This document shows, in pieces, positions 9,101-18,731 of a stretch of DNA of 64,000 bases. Within the stretch, counting starts at the first letter, position 1, and the number at the start of each line of letters is the position of its first letter. Position numbers and translations under genes: made by a program. The stretch is from Albula goreensis (Eukaryota; Chordata; Actinopteri; Albuliformes; Albulidae): the NCBI GenBank assembly GCA_022829145.1, contig CM040746.1, forward strand, positions 7,768,684-7,832,683, written 5' to 3'. The notes beneath the pieces are model-generated. The model was not told where the DNA came from. It did not search any database and saw nothing but the letters and a program-made list of their open reading frames with translations.

Positions 9101-11408
9101 GTGAATCTGATTAGTTTTGGATGAGGCCTCCCTGAACAAAGTCTCTTGCCAAATTTTCTGTGAACTTATATGTATATAGTCCAGGAGCTTTACTCAACCT
9201 GATGTTCACACACTGATTGAGATTCATTAAGAAGAATTTATATAGTAGCATTCAAGATCCACTGTTAAAAATAAGACAAAAAACAGGTACGTTTTCACCC
9301 CACTCATTTATTACCCAGCTTACGAGATAGTTGTAGACGTAGCTGTCATGGCTGAATGTTGTATGGTTATTGTATTTATTTTATTTATGAGATAGCTATC
9401 CAGCTACCTAATGTTAGCATGGTATCATAGTTAATGTCCGTGTTTTCTGCTTGGTTTAGTAATGAGACGGGTCCACTGACATCCACACTGGCCAGATGAG
9501 GTTATTATTAGCTTCTAGTCATTACCTTTGTGTGTTGTCAAGCAGGAAGGTTGAGACAATTTTCCAAACTGTGATTTCAGTTTCCCTTGTAAACACACAG
9601 AAAATACATCATGCCAACAACTGAGCTGACACTAAGATGAATATTGAAAATCAGGAAGGGTAGCATTAAATTAGCCAGTGTGCTACATTAGGTCCTTCAA
9701 CTCAAAGCTAGCTTTGGCGCATTGTATGTTGAGTGAATAGTAACTGTCTTGTCAATCGGAGGACTGTGTGCACTTCGGCTACAGTTTATACACATATATA
9801 CAGTTCATGTACATACAGACAGTATACATAAGGCTTGCGTGCGCTAAACCATTTCATAACGTTTGGTCATTACTACAGGGCATCCACAGAGGTCACAGCA
9901 TGGACAGCCTGTGCAGTACGCCACCCATGAACGTAGTGGAGCCGGTGAGTGTCTGGCGGTCTGTGCTTTTGTTTCTGACCCCTATGTCTGCGTGTTTTTT
10001 TCCACATTTTTTCTTTTGTATTAAATCTTTTAAAAACTGTGTTGATTGTTTGTCTGTTCGACGTGCTTGAAAAGTGGTATATAAATAAAGTTTTTGTTCT
10101 TATTTTAACCCCAGGTGTCGCAGCTCCTGAGGGAGCAGCTGTACCTGCAGGCAGAGCTGGGGTACGAGGGCAGAGGCCGCGCCAGTGCCACCCCGTCGCT
10201 GGCGTCTGGGCGCTCCTCTGGGGCGGCCAGTCCGGCGAGGCCCGGCTGCCCCTCTGGCACCCCGGGGCCAGACTGCCCCTCCCCACAGAGGACAGGGCCA
10301 GGGGTGTACCGGTCCACCATCTGCCTAACTCCCGCACCACCGCCCCGGCAACAGGCACCGCCCCCAGCCCAAACCACGCCCACCCCAGTGAGGACCGACT
10401 CAACACCTGCGTCCGATCGACCTGAGGACACAGTGGGTGGGGGAGCAGGAAGCCCCCACCCACAGGGGGATGTGACAGAGGAAGGAGGAGCAGGAGCTCC
10501 ACACCTACAGCAGCTCATCAAAGAGGTGAGGCGGCCGCCAGCGATCGCCAAAGCAGCAGCCTAATCCTGGGAGCATGGAGGGGAGAGAAAGAAACCTACT
10601 CTGACTCTACTCAGTCCCACTCTGAAAAGCTACACTGCAAGACAGTAGTTACCTGTCCACTCAGACATGTGAGCAGTTTTGCGATAGGAAATACCGCTCC
10701 TTATGCCGACTCCTCGTCCTTTCCCCTCCACTTTAAGACAATGAATCATGTGGAGGAAGAAATTTTCTCTCGCTCCATTTCTTAATTTTATTTGTTTCAA
10801 ACCATCATCCATGCCATCATTCAGTCTGTGCGCTAGTTTATTCTACCAACATAAACTTTTACAACCTAAACAAATTCATTGGAATGGATAAAGGTTATGT
10901 TGATGTAGTCCTCCCTGCTGTTTTTAATATGCTATAAATGCGCGCCTTTAACTTTAATGAGCTTCTCTAAGTAAATATTTTGCAAGCGTATTACATTACA
11001 TATTAGTAATCCAAAGTGATTCTCGGATTACATATTACACATCACCATTTATACAGCTGGATATTTGCTTAAGAAATTCAGGGGCAGTACTTTACTTAAG
11101 AGTACAAAGACAGTGCCCTACTTAGGAACTGAACCTGCCCGCTTGAGTTACAACACCAGCTCCTAAACATTATACTACGCTGCTGCCCTAGTGTGGTGTA
11201 GTGTGCAGTTCTACAGAAAAGTGTTTGCTGTTTGGAGTGGGGCTTGTGGAAAGAGGAACCGGCCGCTTTCAGCTGACTCATGTTGATGCCTGTCTCTCAG
11301 ATAAAGAGGAGCATCGCAGATGAAATCCGGCAGGAGATTGTGAGTGAGCTCCTAGCCGCTGTATTACCGAGACGATCTCCTGCAGGAGAGAGGGAGCACA
11401 CCTTGTGA
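1..11408 (+). CDS. ITPRID2: ITPRID2 (SSFA2/KRAP), 3' eleven coding exons; 5' end outside window
   Basis: This is the C-terminal part of the IP3 receptor-interacting domain protein KRAP. The mammalian protein binds IP3 receptors and anchors them to cortical actin, which licenses local Ca2+ release. Eleven exons join in phase: 1-138, 2243-2825, 3085-3145, 4345-4433, 4712-6357, 6604-6687, 7068-7195, 7550-7682, 9879-9944, 10115-10525 and 11301-11408. Family landmarks in order are [96 protein letters not shown] and the C-terminal [14 protein letters not shown]. The region from exon 7 to 8 is heptad-rich and probably coiled coil. Two one-base frame breaks (between 2661 and about 2690, and at 5796-5799) split the reading frame, so no single ORF covers exons 2 or 5. 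Identity is supported by the motifs and by gene order with PPP1R1C and PDE1A. Confidence 0.95.
140..462. repeat. Minisatellite, about 30-base unit, beginning at a splice donor
   Basis: Roughly ten degenerate copies of a unit like cttcctgtctgaaagggcca plus ten more bases follow directly after the donor at 139. The copies at about 241-300 are nearly identical over 30 bases; those toward 460 are diverged. Because 30 is a multiple of 3, both strands carry long but meaningless open frames. Confidence 0.85.
505..1030. promoter_or_regulatory. CpG-rich intronic block with an RFX-type X-box and an octamer; possible internal promoter
   Basis: Inside the first visible ITPRID2 intron the base composition becomes CpG-rich. 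GTTGCCCAGGCAAC at 510-523 is a perfect 6-2-6 palindrome matching the RFX X-box. A TATA-like cataaatac follows at about 540. ATTTGCAT (octamer) is at 880-887, beside cggccggccgc and tcatatgac. No convincing exon is seen. It could be an alternative promoter, an enhancer, or chance. Confidence 0.35.
1031..2242. other. Intron remainder, no gene seen
   Basis: Intron sequence with a pyrimidine-rich stretch at about 1500-1560 and a short GA run near 2073. No coding or repeat signal that I can name. Confidence 0.5.
2243..2825 (+). CDS. ITPRID2: ITPRID2 exon 2 of window, with a frame break
   Basis: The acceptor is ctcag before 2243 and the donor is gtatca after 2825. The first 400 bases read [20 protein letters not shown], then [13 protein letters not shown] and [21 protein letters not shown] in one frame (codon starts at 2245+3n), which would stop at 2728-2730. 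The last part, ending [15 protein letters not shown], is in the frame one base behind and joins exon 3 in phase. That second frame has a stop at 2658-2660, so the shift must lie between about 2661 and 2690. One missing base, for example in the C-run at 2678-2681, would explain it. See findings. Confidence 0.88.
3085..3145 (+). CDS. ITPRID2: ITPRID2 exon 3 of window
   Basis: This is a 61-base exon between tttaag and gtgagt. It encodes [20 protein letters not shown] plus one base, continuing EMEE|VQS from exon 2, a junction typical of the family. It exits in phase 1. Confidence 0.88.
3146..4344. other. Intron, no gene seen
   Basis: AT-rich intron. The only notable string is tgccctctcctggtgg at about 4087-4102, which resembles a CTCF core on the minus strand but with extra spacing. 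Otherwise featureless. Confidence 0.4.
4345..4433 (+). CDS. ITPRID2: ITPRID2 exon 4 of window
   Basis: An 89-base exon after gactgcacag, with donor gtagtg. The split first codon gives [19 protein letters not shown] followed by [26 protein letters not shown] is one of the most conserved strings in the protein. It exits in phase 0. Confidence 0.92.
4454..4483. repeat. GAGT/GT microsatellite
   Basis: gagtgagtgagtgagtgtgt followed by more gt units, in the intron just after the exon ending at 4433. Confidence 0.8.
4712..6357 (+). CDS. ITPRID2: ITPRID2 large exon 5 of window, with tandem repeat and frame break
   Basis: The acceptor is gtgttcag and the donor is gtaagt. The exon is 1646 bases. It begins [16 protein letters not shown], then has acidic runs ([17 protein letters not shown] at about 4999-5049, and Glu tracts near 5410-5480) and the conserved [20 protein letters not shown] and [13 protein letters not shown]. 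From about 5700 to 6230 it is a degenerate tandem repeat of a 12-residue unit resembling [12 protein letters not shown]. The opening frame (starts at 4712+3n) breaks at the C-run 5796-5799. After that, the repeat and the conserved [20 protein letters not shown] continue in the frame of 5800+3n. The frame past the break is open to the donor, and phase 0 is kept with exon 6. Only the frame break is abnormal. Confidence 0.9.
5700..6230 (+). repeat. ITPRID2: Coding tandem repeat in ITPRID2, 36-base unit
   Basis: About a dozen degenerate copies of a 12-residue unit of the type [F/Y]-[S/G]-H-P-N-[S/N]-A-[P/S]-[Y/F]-[S/T]-x-x. Clear units include [30 protein letters not shown] and [10 protein letters not shown]. 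The 36-base period is obvious in the DNA (ccaccccaacagcgccccct recurs). Human ITPRID2 has only a short related stretch here, as I recall it. Confidence 0.88.
6604..6687 (+). CDS. ITPRID2: ITPRID2 exon 6 of window
   Basis: An 84-base, phase 0-0 exon after tgttcag, with donor gtgtgt. It encodes [20 protein letters not shown] then RSTETLYE. It is less conserved than its neighbours but lies in the expected order and phase. Confidence 0.82.
7068..7195 (+). CDS. ITPRID2: ITPRID2 exon 7 of window (coiled-coil part)
   Basis: A 128-base exon after cccctttag, with donor gtatga. It encodes [20 protein letters not shown], then [23 protein letters not shown]. It matches the mammalian block around [16 protein letters not shown] and is probably helical or coiled coil. 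It exits in phase 2. Confidence 0.93.
7550..7682 (+). CDS. ITPRID2: ITPRID2 exon 8 of window (coiled-coil part)
   Basis: A 133-base exon after gacatgcag, with donor gtgagt. It completes the split Arg codon and encodes [20 protein letters not shown], then [24 protein letters not shown]. The Glu/Leu heptads match the family's C-terminal coiled coil. Confidence 0.92.
7683..9878. other. Intron, 2.2 kb, no gene seen
   Basis: Unique-looking AT-rich intron. No recognisable repeat, conserved block or ORF. Confidence 0.5.
9879..9944 (+). CDS. ITPRID2: ITPRID2 exon 9 of window
   Basis: A 66-base exon after tactacag, with donor gtgagt. It encodes [20 protein letters not shown] plus EP. It corresponds to the SADNLSCPSPLNVMEP segment of the human protein as I remember it. 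Phase 0-0. Confidence 0.85.
10115..10525 (+). CDS. ITPRID2: ITPRID2 exon 10 of window (Pro/Gly-rich)
   Basis: A 411-base exon after accccag, with donor gtgagg; phase 0-0. It starts [19 protein letters not shown], the counterpart of human VTELMQEQSYLKSELG, passes through about 90 Pro/Gly/Thr/Ser-rich residues with little expected order, and ends [11 protein letters not shown]. Confidence 0.9.
10985..11192 (-). mobile_element. tRNA-derived SINE fragment (fish type), minus orientation
   Basis: Recognised by the linked strings attacattacat, acagctggatatttgct, ggggcagtactttacttaag, then gggaactgaacctgcccgc-like sequence (reverse of a B box) and ttatactacgctgctgccc. The same family appears in the other orientation at 26797-26955. 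It lies in the ITPRID2 intron before the terminal exon. Confidence 0.7.
11301..11408 (+). CDS. ITPRID2: ITPRID2 terminal coding exon
   Basis: The acceptor is tgtctctcag. It encodes [20 protein letters not shown], then [15 protein letters not shown] and TGA at 11406-11408. This matches the mammalian C-terminus (SIVGEIRREIVSGLLAAV). A donor-like gtgagc starts at 11405. If it is spliced to the acceptor before 11677 (ctttcag), the codons are still TTG TGA, so the protein end does not change. A second donor-like gtgagt at 11340 would instead give a short VKRRMPVE tail from that downstream exon. The first model is preferred. Confidence 0.85.
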   Translation: MKRSIADEIRQEIVSELLAAVLPRRSPAGEREHTL

Positions 11409-11431
11409 GCATGGTAATGAGCAGAAAAGAG

Positions 11432-11570
<139 letters not shown>

Positions 11571-11763
11571 AACACATGTACCTCAGTGTAACAGGCTGCA
11601 TTCAGTATGCCAGATTAAGCACATCTCTCCAGTGTGTGAGCCCACGCTAACTCTGCTTCATTTTGTCCCTTTCAGGTGAAGAGGAGAATGCCTGTGGAAT
11701 AAAAATGCTTTGAACACTGGTGAAGACCTGCACTGAAACCAGCTTACTCCTCACAAACTGCGC

Positions 11764-11764
11764 A

Positions 11765-11809
<45 letters not shown>

Positions 11810-11811
11810 GT
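11764..11811. repeat. (TCTG)n microsatellite
   Basis: About eleven TCTG units in the ITPRID2 3' region, followed by a GT-rich stretch. Confidence 0.95.
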
Positions 11812-13964
11812 CTGTGGGGATGTGTGTTTGTGTGCATGGTTGCACGTGTGTGAACTTGCCCAAGAATGCAGAATGGTCATGGTTTGAGGGAACGCCACAC
11901 ACCAAGCTGGATGAGACTCTAATGTCCCTTTACGCCATGCTGCCATTAACCGTCCAGTTTAAACATCGTGAAGCTGGGAAGTGTAGTTTTCTTGTGCTTG
12001 AAGAGTTTCATCCTTCTACTTTGTCTTGGTCTTTTGTGGCAAATGATCCTGGATCGTGTGTAAGAAAGTGATGCGGGATCAAGTGCATGTTGGGATGGAA
12101 GGGGCTAATATGATAGTGTTCTAAAAGACTGTGTGTGTGTGCGTGTGTGAGTGTGAGCGTGCGTGTGTGCCTGCGTTTGTGAATGGAGGTCGTGATCTGC
12201 TGTAACTAAACCCTACTCATGTATCCCCCTATAAGGTGCCCCGAAGCACTGTTCATTTCATTCAGAACTTGAACCGACTAGTAACTACTGTTTTCAGGCG
12301 TCATTTTTAAACTTTATATTTTTGTTCATTTTTGTTTGTCTTTTCTTCTTCATAAATACATATTTATTTAAAATCATCTTTTTAAAAAGTCACATTCCTA
12401 GGAGTATTTTCTAATGTACAGCACTACTAATGGCTTTGTAATTGTATATTTGTAATTAATTATGTCGTGTGATTGGGTTTGCTTGTGGAGTGTCACTGAG
12501 TGAGCACACTGGAGAATGAAAGGGGGTGAGGGAGAGGCTGTCACGAAACGGGTCAGTCGGTGGTCTCGAATGGTGATGAAGAACACAAACCCGTCTCAAT
12601 CTCTGTGTCCTTGATTGTCTAGATGTCTTTTCTCTACATTCCATACTTTTAAAAGTCCTTCTCTGTCATTAACATCGGCTTGGGTTCCTATTCTACAAGT
12701 TTGCAGTTTTTCCTCTACTTAAAATGAGAAATTTCAAACATTTTCTAAGAAGGGTCCTACATATAGCAATGAATCAGTCATAAATAATTCAAAACGCTGT
12801 CACAAGTACATTTTTAACAGTGTGTTAGTATTATTATTAAATTATTAGTATTATTTGTAATTTAATTCATATGTGGAACCCTTCATATAAAGTGTTTAAC
12901 TAAGTGCTGTTCTCTGACCTGATTAAGATTATGGTTTCAGCAGTCTGTTAAATGAATTGGAAATGAGGGGTTAGTGACATGGAAACTTCTGTCAGTTTTG
13001 TTAATCAAAATGAAGGATGGACACTAAAGCAGTAGTCCTTGTGTTTCTTGCATCTTTTGACTGTGAGTTTAACAATGAGAATTTGTTCAAAGTTTTTCAC
13101 CATTGTGCTAAAAAGTGTTAATGCATTTCAATTGTCCTGCTGTTTTCTTCTTTGAAAATGATTTTGTTTTTCTCCACAGAGGTTATTTTTTCTACATTAA
13201 AAATTAAAATCGTTTGCTATGCTAACTGATTAATGTAGACTAATGGACTTGTAAATTGAAAGAATTACAAAGGGACATGATATGTATGGGGATGAACTCC
13301 AAAACGCATTAATAAAGATTTATTTATTTTAAATAAATCCAGGACGTTGGTCTGTTATTTTTTTATTAATTTCATGTTCATTTGTCTTAAATCATCAAAA
13401 GAGAAATCTATGCACATAATTACAGAAATGTATTGATTCGCTAATGAGAAAGTAATACCATGCTGGAAAATAGTTATATTAAGTGTTCTACATTCGTAGA
13501 GGCAAACAGGAAGTGCCCTATATTTCTTAGGTGAAACACATCATGTAGCCTTGTGAGTGTTTCTAATTGGATTTCTAATGGAAATGTGTATAGCTGCCTC
13601 CTACCAGTTGCACCCATAGTAAGTCCTGCATATCAGAAAGAGCATAAAAAGCACTCATTCCTTAGGTCAGACTCAGAAGTAAAGTATTTCACCTTGATTG
13701 GTACATTATAGAACACATGCTCATACACCATTGTACAACTGAGAGGTCAAACAATACCCCTCATGAATTTACAAGGGATCAAAGATCACAACTCGTGTGT
13801 GAGAACAGTGGTACATCACGCTGTCTGTGTCTTGAGGCAAGTAGCTTGAGACTTTGTTGGTAACTGATGCAGCTCTCAGATCAGCCTTCCATATGTACCG
13901 TGACCTGGATCAGGAAGGCAGGTAGTAGTGGTTACTGAGATCAACCTGTTTCAAGCCACAGGCT

Positions 13965-14090
13965 AGCTAACTGCCATGCCATCTGTCTTTATCTGCACGT
14001 CTTTGGACCTTTGGAGGAAACTGGAGAAGACCTGTGTGAATGCTGGGAGAATATGCAGTCACCACACAGATAGGCCCTGGACATTTAGTA
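13965..14090. mobile_element. Interspersed repeat fragment
   Basis: tctgcacgtctttggacctt, ggaggaaactggagaagacc, then ggagaatatgcag and cacacagataggccctgg form the familiar word series of a repeat widespread in fish genomes (usually cacgtctttgg...gaggaaacc...acatgcaaactccacacag). Diverged. I cannot assign the family by eye. Confidence 0.5.
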
Positions 14091-14589
14091 AAGGCTAACT
14101 CGGTAAAAAGAACAAACTAGCTAACCATCAAAGACCGAACCATTCAATTTGCTCCTGAGAGAGCAAAAATAGCCACTATAGACCTCTCTTCAACCAAATG
14201 TCTTTGCTAGCAAAACTAATCGGAAGCTTGCTGGTTGCCACTTGATGGAGTTGAGCGGTAGAAAATATCATCTTTGTTCATACTTTTGGCATCAAAAGAT
14301 TCCATCTGAGGAGCAGATCACTTAAACCTCACAATCAATTTGGTACAGCAAGCCCAAACAATAGAATGTTTTCTGATGGAGTGAACTCACAGATAGAAAG
14401 TCAAACACAAATCCAACAACAAACGCGAGTGTGAAATCCTCAAGGGAAGAGCAATCAAGCAGCTAGGCCTCTGTTTTCCCTCGGGCTCAGAAACGGCCCT
14501 TGTTTATGCAGTGCTGCGGTTTGCCTTAGCTTTCTGCTTTCTGAGAGTAATGGCACATAGACATGGGATCATTCCTGTCACATCTGTTA

Positions 14590-14700
14590 GGCATAATAAT
14601 AATAATCACCATCATACTACTACTTCCATTAGTAATAATAATAAAAAAAAATAATAAGAAGAAGAAGAAGAGGAAGAAGAAGGAGACAAAGAAGCTGAAG
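14590..14700. repeat. Compound AAT/GAA microsatellite
   Basis: ataataataataat, then an A-rich run and gaagaagaagaagaggaaga. Simple-sequence, intergenic. Confidence 0.9.
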
Positions 14701-14779
14701 AAAAATTAATCTGAGTTTATAAGAAAACTTCAGATGTGATGATTTGTTTTCACTGATTGTTTTCAGGACTCCTCCCATG

Positions 14780-15060
14780 ACCAACACAACATTCCATTCT
14801 CTCTAACCCCCCTCCCCAGGTATTAACTACTCCCTGGCTGTGTTTGGGGACACGACGTGACTTCAGTGCCCGTAAAAGGGCGCCATTGATGGAATGGTAA
14901 AAACACGAGTGTGGGTTCCAGAGCTGTGGGCCGCGGGGCTGCAGAGGTGGCCGTCTTTGGCCGAGGATGAATGGCATGACTGTTTGCTAAACATTCTTTC
15001 GCTCTCAAGTCACGCTGGCCCCTTACAGCCATGCTGAATATTAACAGACGTTCACACAAG
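14780..15060. promoter_or_regulatory. Candidate conserved non-coding element
   Basis: A non-repetitive block of balanced composition in AT-rich intergenic DNA, without a coding frame. It has CpGs away from any promoter and words such as gggcgccattgatggaatgg and tgactgtttgctaaacattc. Its look suggests a regulatory element, but conservation cannot be tested here. Confidence 0.3.
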
Positions 15061-15599
15061 GCAACAAACTGAGTGTCTGCGTTTGAATTTATGGCGTCAT
15101 TTTAGTGTGAACGTGTATCACTTTAAACGTTCCATTATGAATGGATATAGAGCAGCGAATGATTGAAGAGGCTTTTTGTAAAGGTTATCGATCAATAACC
15201 ATCAATATTCAACATCTCAATGCAGTCAATCTGTGTGAACGTTTCTTTTGGCTACACCTTGGTGTCAGTAAATTTTGGTACTTTTCTCAAAAATGCCATA
15301 ATTATGTGCCTTAACCACGATACTGGTGGGTTTCAGCTAAAGAGGGCTCTAAAAAGGACCACTGTAAGCTAAACTAAATCAAGCTTTTACAAACATTCGC
15401 AAAATGAAAAAAAAAAATCACCCAGACAAACTGATAGCATGAAAGTAAGGTGGAAATTAGGCTAAACCTGTAAACATCATGAGACTGTCACTTTTAAGTG
15501 TAGCTCTTGGATGCATTTGGAAGAGGAGAATAAGTGAGTCTATAGCTGGTGTTAAAGTGACACATAAAAGGTATCAATTACCAGCCCAACTGTCCTTTA

Positions 15600-16045
15600 C
15601 AGCTGCAGGGGGAGCAGGCTCTTTGCCATGCCATTAAAAGGTAAAAGGATGTTTTAGATTAATATGATTATTTGTGCTCATTTCCCACGGCTTCACTGGA
15701 TCAGTGCCTTTTGGAACGCTTATCAGAGAGCGCATCCAAATAAAGGCACAAATAGCAGGACTGAAGTGTTTGACTTGTGCCTGCAGCATTAACCTGTCAA
15801 GTTTACAGAGCATCGGGTCCACTGCTGAAGTCGAAACGGGAATGGCGAACGTATCATTATCTAACGAAAACGAGAAAAGTTTAAGCGCTGACCTTGGGAA
15901 AGCATGGCACAGGAGCAGCATCGCATTAGCTTTTACACAAAGGACTCGAGCTGCAGGCCTTAATGCAATCACGGTGGCTCCCCTCTGAAAGCCTGCTGTC
16001 TAAATGCACTTAGCTTCAGATGCTGAAAGCTGCTGGAAATGACTC
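15600..16045. promoter_or_regulatory. Candidate conserved non-coding element
   Basis: About 400 bases of complex, CpG-containing, non-repetitive sequence between ITPRID2 and PPP1R1C, with a Sox/TCF-like run, TAAT cores and ctgcaggccttaatgcaatc. Open frames on both strands (104 and 112 codons) show no family signature, so a regulatory element is the better reading. Confidence 0.3.
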
Positions 16046-16679
16046 TCTCACGCTAGAGGTTGTAATTACATTTCAAGTGTTCATGAAATGAAGGCAAAGA
16101 CACCCATCATTTGGAGGTTTTTTTTTGTCAGTATTTGGTGGGTTACGTTTTCCCACAGTTACAAAGGGTTTTTTTGCAATGTTCTTATAGAAACTGACAG
16201 ACCTAATACTGCAAACAGGCAGCAAACGAACGATAGGATAGTGCCTTGAAGAAGCAGCCAATGGGTGGCGGGTAGTTGTCAGTGTAAATCCGCCTCATTG
16301 CAAAACTGACCACACTATTTCTGGAAGAAATCGCTTAGTGTACGAAAACTTAGGCTAGTGGAAACTGGTGGGGGAGGTGGTTTAAAATGTTTTATTCAGT
16401 GATGTTTCGTAAGTACGAGCAACTGCCAATCAATCATCCACGTCAAAAAGTATTCTTTGCTCATGTGGCTGCTCACATTACGAGCATATTATCCTTTATC
16501 TAGCAAGCAAGCGGCAGCCCACATGTCATTGGGAAAATGGCTCAAAAATTATATAAAGGATATATCATTTTGTGCAGAGTAATCCCTGTGATGAGTATAT
16601 TGTTGTGTAACTGGTCACTGAATTCTTGCATAGTGGTGCTGCATTATAAGTGATAGCATCTAAACTGATCATTTTACAG

Positions 16680-16990
16680 TTCGTTATGGACCTTGCAGAG
16701 ACTTCTGATAGGGCAGAATGGCCTTATTTAGTTTGGGTTATGGAGACGTCTAGTGTGGGTGCTGTGTTTATGAATTTGATAAAGTCACTCTATGGACCTT
16801 CAGAAGGAAAGATTGCCACTAATAGAATCATTTCGTTTTCCCTCCCCCCTCTATGGAAGAAGCAGACTGGGCTGTCGTTTTAATCCCCTCCCCTCCGCTG
16901 TCTCCCCTGAGCCATTAGCCAAAGCCAACAGAGCAGACCCAGGTAGGGCAGACTTAGGGGTAGAACCACAACTGCTCTGTGGAGATATCA
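16680..16990 (+). mobile_element. L1-type LINE reverse transcriptase fossil
   Basis: One frame reads DRAEWPYLVWVMETSSVG, then FMNLIKSLYG and GKIATNRIIS. The next frame continues LYGRSRLGCRFNPLP and EPLAKANRADP. In the L1-clade RT these correspond to FDRVEWPYL..VM, F..W.K.LY, I.TNG..S, RGTRQGCPLSPLLF and EPLAQAIR. Frameshifts and changes in the RQGCPLSP box show it is dead. It is a short fragment of the RT domain only. Confidence 0.75.
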
Positions 16991-16995
16991 ACTAA

Positions 16996-17465
16996 AATAA
17001 GACCTGCTTTAATTTCCTGTCCTGATAAGGGAATTTCACTTCCTTGGCAGAAAGGGAAGGAGACTTACGTCCTTTCAGCAACTGAAACAGAACTACTTCC
17101 TTAGAAATAAGGATTTCTCCAGTTCCCTTTAGCTGAGAGACTTTATTAAGGTAAACGCTTAGGGCCAGGAGAACTTTCCTCATGTCTACAATGATCTCTG
17201 TTGAACCGATCGGCTTTTGTGGAAGACAATATCTACAATATCTGCTTAAATCCTGCTCAGATAAGGGAATTTCTCTTCCACTGCAGTAAGGGAGGGAGAC
17301 TTACTAAAACTACTTCCTTACAAATAAGGATTTCTCCAGTTCCCTTTAGCTGAGAGACTTTAAGGTAAAAGTTAAGAGACAACAGAACTTGCCAAATCCA
17401 TCTCAAAACTACGACCTCTGTTGAACCAATCAGCTTTTTTGGAAGACAATGTATGTAATACATGG
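16996..17465. repeat. Tandem duplication of a 220-240 base unit
   Basis: Copy 1 (about 16996-17237) and copy 2 (about 17238-17465) share gataagggaatttc, gggagacttac, actacttcctta, aaataaggatttctccagtt, ccctttagctgagagacttt, ctctgttgaacc and ggaagacaat in the same order. They differ by several indels. The pair lies just after the LINE fossil and may be part of a repeat. Confidence 0.85.
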
Positions 17466-18115
17466 GGCTCTCATGTTGGTTACACCTTGTTCTCCAGGCC
17501 CAGCATGCCTGGTGTAAGACAGGAAAGGGATCTGGCTATCAGTCTGCATGGGCTTCTACCAATCATCTTTATCTGCTCACAAATGAATAAGAAGTGAATA
17601 AAATACATCAGCAGTCAAAACCTTGTTTAACATGTTTCTAACAAAATGCTGAAAATGCTACAGCCAATGAACTAATATTGGTGTTACTATTAATAATCTA
17701 TGAGTAAGATGAAAAACTCATTATAATTGGTTAGCAAACATCTGTTAGCGGCTAATTAAATAGTTATTGACTAAGTAACTTGTCCTTAATTAGCCCTCAA
17801 TCAGCCCTGTTGCTTAATTCTTTTCTGGACCCATATTGCTGTGTTATTTCTAATTCTCTAACACATGTCTGCTCATTTCGGATGACACTGCAACCAGAAT
17901 TAGGATTTGTCAAGCTAAAAATAAAATGTGTGCTCCGCTCAAGGTTTCACAGATGTCCACGACTGTGGAAATAACGAATGCATAAATAATTGAGGATCCA
18001 TAAATGATGTGCTGAAGGTGATTGACTGCATTATGAATTATGAAATACATTCTCCTTTCTCAAGGTGCACACACCTCGAAAGGGAAATCTACCGAGGCCA
18101 GTGGAGGGAGTGTGT

Positions 18116-18150
18116 GTGTGTGAGAGAGAGAGGGAGGGAGAGAGAGAGAG
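18116..18150. repeat. GT/GA-rich simple repeat
   Basis: tgtgtgtgtgtgagagagagagggagggagagagagagag, upstream of PPP1R1C. Confidence 0.85.
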
Positions 18151-18239
18151 AAAGAAAAAAAATAAAAGCTTCCTGAACTTAGCTCATCAATAATTAACAG
18201 TACATCAGAACCAGTCCCAGAGGGAGCTTATATTGCACT

Positions 18240-18650
18240 TTTCAGAGGGATGCTATTATTACACTGTGAGGAGATTGGCTTGAGAGCCAGTCCCGGGACA
18301 GCCTGCCCACTGGAGGCTAGAGAACGCGCCCCACACACCAGAGCGCTGGGAGCAGGAGGGTGTGGGACAGTGGTGTTCAGTACGGCCAGGGTGAACTTCC
18401 TCTCGCTGGCTTGGGGCTGTGGAACTGGTGGAGCTACAGACTAGCGTAGCCGGGGCTGCTGCCGTCGTGCTGACTGACTGACTGACTGACTGGGGGGGAG
18501 GTTTGAGGAAGGCAGAGGGACCGTGTGGGGGAGCAGACGGAGGGGCTCTTAAGGAGGGGCCGGAGGGAGCGGAGTCTCTACTGCTTCTGTGAGCCGCCCT
18601 GCGTCAGCGCCAGCGCTTTTGCCGCTACCGCTGCCTGCTCGCCTCGCGCC
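18240..18650 (+). promoter_or_regulatory. PPP1R1C: PPP1R1C 5' flank and 5' UTR region
   Basis: GC-rich sequence leads to the start codon, with a (CTGA)n run at 18467-18492 and G-rich ggggggg after it. No clear TATA box at a usable distance; the start site cannot be fixed by eye. There is no in-frame ATG between the 18540s and 18651, and the start context gcgccATGG is good. Confidence 0.5.
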
Positions 18651-18731
18651 ATGGAGCCCAACAGCCCCAAGAAGATCCAGTTTGCTACACCCCTCTTCCA
18701 CAGCCACCTGGACCCCCAGGCAGCGGAACAT
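18651..18731 (+). CDS. PPP1R1C: PPP1R1C exon 1
   Basis: Encodes MEPNSPKKIQFATPLFHSHL plus DPQAAEH, 27 residues, then donor gtgagt. It contains the initiator Met and the KIQF PP1-binding motif. Nearly identical to the human N-terminus. Confidence 0.96.

Noticed and set aside
9873..10551. 209- and 148-codon minus-strand frames
   Set aside because: Shadows of the Pro/Gly-rich ITPRID2 exon 10; they cross its splice sites.
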